NCBI GenBank assembly: GCA_026120185.1 | Contig: JANUWF010001213.1 | Coordinates: 620,001 to 684,000 of the forward strand | DNA from: Voacanga thouarsii | Taxonomy: Eukaryota > Streptophyta > Magnoliopsida > Gentianales > Apocynaceae | Length of the DNA stretch: 64,000 bases | Direction: 5' to 3' | Shown: positions 59,700 through 64,000 of the stretch, in pieces | Position numbering within the stretch: position 1 is the first letter of the stretch | How the letters are laid out: each line of letters begins with the position of its first letter | Program-made: the position numbers and the translations under genes | Notes under the pieces: generated by a model | What the model saw: the letters and a program-made list of their open reading frames with translations, nothing else | Database searches by the model: none | Told to the model about the DNA's origin: nothing

Positions 59700-60718
59700 A
59701 CTCTCTCAATTTAAGTTTGAATGTACTATTTCAACTTAACACAAAGATTTATAAGAGTATTTAATATGAGTAAGTTACCAACTTATTCTTATGTGGAATG
59801 TTACATTTGTTGTTGGAGGCAGAGAGTTTTTGGGGAAGGAATATGGAGCATTCTGAATAAATTACTAATTAGTAAATTCAAAGAATATATTTTTTCTTTT
59901 AAAAATTAAACATTTCTTTGAAGTTAATATGAAATTTCTTTTTCTTGATGGAGGGTCTCATGATAATGGAGAAGTATCCAAGTATATTAATATTATATTT
60001 ACGATATTTTTGTAGAGATTTTACATAATTTTAACAAATATAGGCCATTTCTAAGATCCTTACAATATAATATTGATTTTTAAAATTAAATATTAATACT
60101 TGATTTATTTTGTATTCTTTTTAAAGGAGAAGTTTTGGGAAGGAATAGGGGTACTTTTAAATAAAATCATCTCATATTTCCTCAAAACTTTCTTTAAAAA
60201 TTTTAATATAATGTATTTATAAATTTTCAATTTTGTATCTTCTATTTTTCTAGTTGCGAATTCAGGAAAGTTGGAGGAAAATTTATTAAAAGTGAACTCA
60301 TGTTATACAACTAAAAAGTATATCTATGAAACTGTCATAGAGAAAATTTGAGTTACATGATAATGGTTTAGATATACTTCTTCTCATTCTGGGAACTAAT
60401 TTATTGTTCTTTTTTATTTAAAAAAAAAAAATCACAGTGCATAACATCGGTGGTTAGGCTAGTTATGTTTAGATTTAGTATTATCCTCCATAATATTTAG
60501 TCTCATATGTTTCAAAATTTATAATCAAAGAATGGGTTATAACCATGTCAGTTCATTTCTTTGGAGATACAAAAATTTAAGAAAGGAGAACGATGCAGCT
60601 CCAAAAAGTGTACATTAGTCTGAAGTCTTTGAATGAACAAAATAAAGATTTTTTTTTAAAAAAATAATAAATAAAAGGTTGAATATATTACAGGGATTGA
60701 AAATAGTCTTATATCATA
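59641..60718. other. AT-rich DNA downstream of the DC1 gene
   Basis: (AT)n tract at about 59655-59697. A short poly(A) at 60420-60431. No coding sequence recognised. Confidence 0.5.
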
Positions 60719-62057
60719 TTACCATATAGGATTTTTCGTATTTCGGTGACTAAAGCCTGGTTGAATGCAAGTAATATGAAAAGATATATTACACTGTTTC
60801 AAATAATAATAGAACCACCTTGTGGTGTCTATCTCCTCGTTGCAACGTGTGCAGTGGATCACTTCCTCGTGGCGCCTAAATGAGTGACAACTCAAGACTA
60901 GAGGATCTTCATTCTTTTCATGTCTGGCATGTTTAGGCAAGAGAGCACACTTGTAATGTAGATCGAAACTGCAATCAACACAACTTAACCCCCTAGAACA
61001 CTTTTCACCACAGCAATTACATGACAGTGAGCAGAGGTAGTAGTCACAGTCTCTACACTCGAAGGCCATTTGGCAATACAAATCTCCATTACAACGTTCA
61101 CATAACGGGGTAAATCCACCTCGAATGATAAATTTGAGTGCATGTGGGTGCAGGTTAAACACTTCGAGAGTAGCTCCAAATTTGATATTTCGGTATTTTC
61201 CAAGTTCAACAAAGCATTTACTATGGAAAGATCAATCGTATTCTGAACAATGATAGAACCAGAACTTGGGGTGTATTTCTTCCTCGCAAATTTCACAGTA
61301 AAACTCATATGCCAGTTTACTTGGGGTGTACATCAAGGTAAGAGAATGCCTGTCTCGTTTATAGACTCTAAAAGAGTCAAAATGAGTAAAACATCTGGGC
61401 AAGAGAGTACAACCGTAGTCCAAGTGAAATCTGCAATCATCACACCCAAATGATGCACCATCGATAGGTGTAGACGAAGTAGGATCATGGCAACCATTGT
61501 ATGGAGCATAGCAAGGATAACTATTGTGCACTAGTTGGTGAGAGTGAGATTCATGCCTGATGGCACTAACTGTCCCCAATATAGTACACTTGAGGTCTAG
61601 ATGAAATTGGCAGAGTTTACACTCGTATAGGAAGCCATTGCATCCTAATTTGCAAAAACTGCATTCTCGGTATGGAAATGACCTTCGAAACTTTCCAAGG
61701 ACTAATGGATGTTCGTCACTTGGGTGCTCAAACTCTTTAGGCAGTTGTGCACAGGACGCATGGAGGAAATAATTGAATCTCTCACAGCTATAATATGGAT
61801 CGCAAATTGGCAGAACACAACCATCACAAATAAATGCTTCTTCATTTCTAATCTCCTTCACATCATGCTTATGGACAATCAAAGGATGCTCATGACTGAA
61901 ATGGTTAACCTCTTGTGACAATTGTTGTGCAAGACCATATTTCTCAAGAAAATTCCACGTCATTTCGACAAAAATATTGCTTACTTGAAGAATATCACTT
62001 CCGGCTGGCAATTTGATAGAACAGTTTTCCGGAAGATGTTTCAGTTTACTTTCTTCT
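60719..62057 (-). CDS. DC1 (C1_2) Cys/His-rich zinc-finger protein, one in-frame stop
   Basis: The frame runs from a probable splice acceptor (TTTCAG, exon from 62057) to a stop at 60719. It shows about six DC1 units, each with a HPL-type start and paired Cys/His: HEHPLIVHKHD with CDGC, HPLVLGKF with CSFCKLGC, HSHQLVHNS with CDDC, HSLTLMY with CEIC, HPHALKF with CERC, and EDPLVLS with CTRC. DC1 proteins bind zinc and possibly diacylglycerol-like ligands and are often linked to stress signalling; that is family knowledge. A TGA at 61232-61234 interrupts unit four after HCSEYD. Either this is a pseudogene or a 275-residue shorter protein is made. The first exon with ATG was not identified. Confidence 0.78.
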
Positions 62058-62394
62058 CTGAAAGCAACAAAAGATATAATAGTTACTAGATTGAATTATG
62101 AATTGCAAAAAATAAGAAATAACAATCAATAAATGAATAGAATTAAGTATTTGCTCATATATACACACACATATGCATTTGTGAGAGTTATATATGTTCT
62201 TCAACCTATATGTTTTGACTCATAAAAATTGAACTTCAAAATTGACAGGGGAAGATTAGAGTAAAGTTCTATTCTCTTCATAATTATTCCAGAAGAACTT
62301 GGTTTATTTTCTCTTATATTGGAGAAGCCATATCCAAAATCTAGGAAGAAATTTATGCCTTTCTGGAATGATGTATGATTCATTTCCATTTCTT
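62058..62394. other. Upstream of DC1 exon, possible intron
   Basis: AT-rich with the probable intron that precedes the DC1 exon. An open stretch on minus at 62201-62389 could contain a 5' exon, but nothing in it is recognisable. Confidence 0.35.
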
Positions 62395-62411
62395 TGAATG
62401 GTTTCAGACCT

Positions 62412-62872
62412 ATGCAGAAGAGAAAGGTGCTTTCTATCCTTTTGCATTAGTTCGTGCTACCGCAGCTTGGCAGACTACCAAAGGAATTCATGTCCAATTG
62501 GAATTCCCTTCCGCTAAGCCTCTAAAAATCAAATATGATACTGTCTAAATCAATGCAGTGCCATTCAAGTAGTGGACAGGTGACACTATCCTCGCTCGTG
62601 ATATCCAAAATATCTATAAGCAAAACAATACGCAAACAAATATATACCTTAAAACTATTAGAGAACATTTGCTTACTAATTGCAAAACTATTCCTTCAAG
62701 AGTACCCTTTCTTAACACTACATCTCTATTCCAACACCATGAAATTTGTTATGGATGCCTTGCATCCCACATCATGTTGGCAAGAAATTTTCTAGCACCA
62801 TTAAAGGCTTTGTTTAATTCCCAATCCCAGATCGAATTGCTACGAATTTCCACTGCTATTTGTGACTTATAA
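62412..62872 (+). pseudogene. Unassigned coding-like stretch
   Basis: From 62412 one plus-strand frame stays readable for about 100 codons with only two stops (near 62546 and 62573), with an ordered, non-repetitive composition (YAEEKGAFYPFALV at the start, IYKQNN in the middle). The family is not recognised. It ends shortly before a copia LTR promoter. A retroelement or pararetrovirus-like origin is possible but only a guess. Confidence 0.35.
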
Positions 62873-62877
62873 ATATA
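62868..62877 (+). promoter_or_regulatory. TATA box of copia LTR
   Basis: TATAAATATA lies about 370 bp before the LTR end at 63250 and fits the retroelement core promoter. Confidence 0.45.
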
Positions 62878-63250
62878 AGGCCTTGTTTGGTTCCTTGAAA
62901 ACATAACACACCAACTACAAGTAAGTTTTATAGCTTTTGAGGCATTTGTTCTTTGTGACATTAGTAGTGTTTAGTGGTTTAGGAACACTTTCCGAAAGTC
63001 TTGTAAAATTGTCTTTTTCATAGTGAAATATTTATCCTCCGCCCGTGGACGTAGGTCATTTGACCGAACCACGTAAGTCCTTGTATCTCTATCGTTTATT
63101 TCCTTTCTTATTATTCAATTTTACTCTACATTATTTACGTTATTACATCTTTATTTTCATCTTGTGTGGTTTTGTCATTGGAGTTTCGGTTTGCATGATT
63201 TTTGCCATTGGAGGTTTTTTTTTGTTTGTTCCTTAGACCTATCCCTAACA
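62873..63250 (+). repeat. Copia 5' LTR, R-U5 part
   Basis: Contains GTGGACGTAGGTCATTTGAC followed by CGAACCACGTAAGTCC, a hallmark of Tork/Tnt1-type copia LTR R-U5 regions, and ends CCTAACA at 63250 before the PBS. The LTR start upstream is not resolved. Confidence 0.65.
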
Positions 63251-63253
63251 AAT

Positions 63254-63265
63254 TAGTATCAAAGC
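63254..63265 (+). promoter_or_regulatory. Degraded copia primer-binding site
   Basis: TAGTATCAAAGC differs at two positions, both G to A, from TGGTATCAGAGC, the initiator Met tRNA site. Confidence 0.65.
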
Positions 63266-63285
63266 TACTAGCTCTTAACTCTGTG

Positions 63286-64000
63286 GTAATGATAATCACA
63301 AAGATCAAGGTGGAAAAATTCAATCGGAGTATCAATTTCGGCATGTGCCAACTCAAAATGGAGGACATCTTAATTCAAGATGGGGTTGACTTAGCCTTAA
63401 AAGGAATAGAGAAGAAGCCAGCGGAGATGACAACAGCGGCATTTGAAGACTTAGATAAAAAGGTGAGATTAGATATTATTCTAAATCTCTCTAATGAGAT
63501 TTTAAGAGAAGTCGCTTCTGAGATTTAGCTAAAGCTATGTGAGAAAAGTTGAAGGCTTTGTATATGAAGAAGACTGTGAAGAATCGGCTCTACCTGGAGT
63601 AAACCTTATTTACTCTTTGGATGGTTGAAGGTACATCTATTACTTCACATCTTGATACGTTTGATTCTCTCGTTACGGATTTGAATAATATTGATGTAAA
63701 AATAGATTATGAGGATTAGGCTATTTTATTGTTGTGTTCCCTTCCCCAATCCTTTAAACATTTTCGAGATACGACAATGTATGGAAAAGAAACTATCTCG
63801 TATCAGGAAATTAAATCTGCTTGGAAATCAAAAGAAATGATTGATAGAAATTTAATTGTGGAGGTTAGTAGAGCTCAGGTCGAAGTTTTGGTAGCTTGAG
63901 GTAGATCCAAAAATAGAAAATGTAGTAGTGGAAAATCAAAATCTAGATCCAAATCCAGACATAGAAGTTTGGTTTGCAAATATTGTTATAAAAAAAGCAC
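63286..64000 (+). pseudogene. Ty1/copia gag (UBN2), runs off right edge
   Basis: Starts with KIKVEKF and KMEDILIQDGVDLALKG, then LNLSNEILREVASEI, and after frame breaks continues with copia Gag blocks (LYLKKTL-like, VKIDYEDQAILLL-like, [13 protein letters not shown]) up to a Lys/Ser-rich run before the expected CCHC knuckle at the window end. Stops at 63526, 63550 and beyond. Gag would package the RNA; this copy is dead. Confidence 0.82.

Overview
This is a nuclear stretch of a flowering plant, probably a eudicot. The evidence is AT-rich intergenic DNA, plant-specific families (Tat-type Ty3/gypsy, Angela-like copia LTRs, plant LINEs with DUF4283 and RNase H, CACTA/TNP2 transposons, TRIM, MULE, Stowaway, plant mobile domain) and a DC1 (C1_2) zinc-finger gene. 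I see no prokaryotic, organellar, tRNA, rRNA or CRISPR features. It is a nested transposable-element region. Only the DC1 gene near 61-62 kb looks like a possible host gene, and it carries one in-frame stop.

Layout. 1-8.1 kb: a decayed Ty3/gypsy Tat element on the minus strand (gag, protease, RT, RNase H, second RNase H, integrase), with its 5' LTR at 7193-8094 and its 3' end outside the window. 8.1-10.8 kb: an inverted-repeat AT-rich block, a Stowaway MITE and a copia remnant. 10.8-27.7 kb: a 5'-truncated LINE with a 13-bp target-site duplication (TSD), split by a 15.2-kb CACTA element (CACTA1, genes on minus) that itself holds two solo LTRs. 27.7-38.8 kb: a poly(A) retrosequence, a tandemly amplified TRIM with a perfect 5-bp TSD, a SINE partly copied by a 111-bp tandem duplication, a LINE remnant, a non-autonomous MULE with a perfect 9-bp TSD, a second poly(A) retrosequence, and a LINE 5' half (ORF1 and start of the endonuclease) followed by a partial LTR. 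37.9-56.2 kb: a plant mobile domain (PMD) pseudogene on minus, cut into four pieces by a second CACTA of the same family (CACTA2, 12.7 kb, genes on plus), a solo LTR and a copia solo LTR. 56.2-64 kb: AT-rich DNA, a LINE endonuclease remnant (minus), the DC1 gene (minus), an unassigned coding-like stretch and the 5' part of a copia element running off the right edge.

How the pieces relate. CACTA1 and CACTA2 belong to one family and lie in inverted orientation about 11.9 kb apart. Each has CACTACAAGAAA termini, long subterminal arrays of a GCGAGGGATTAGCGACGG-like motif, a CT-rich leader far upstream, a TNP2-like transposase gene and a second Transposase_24-like gene. Without its two solo LTRs CACTA1 is about 12.2 kb, close to CACTA2. 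Both are coding-dead. TSDs give a relative order of insertion: copia remnant, then LINE, then CACTA1, then solo LTRs; and PMD gene, then CACTA2 and two solo LTRs. Many of the stop codons fit C-to-T/G-to-A decay, as expected for methylated, silenced elements.
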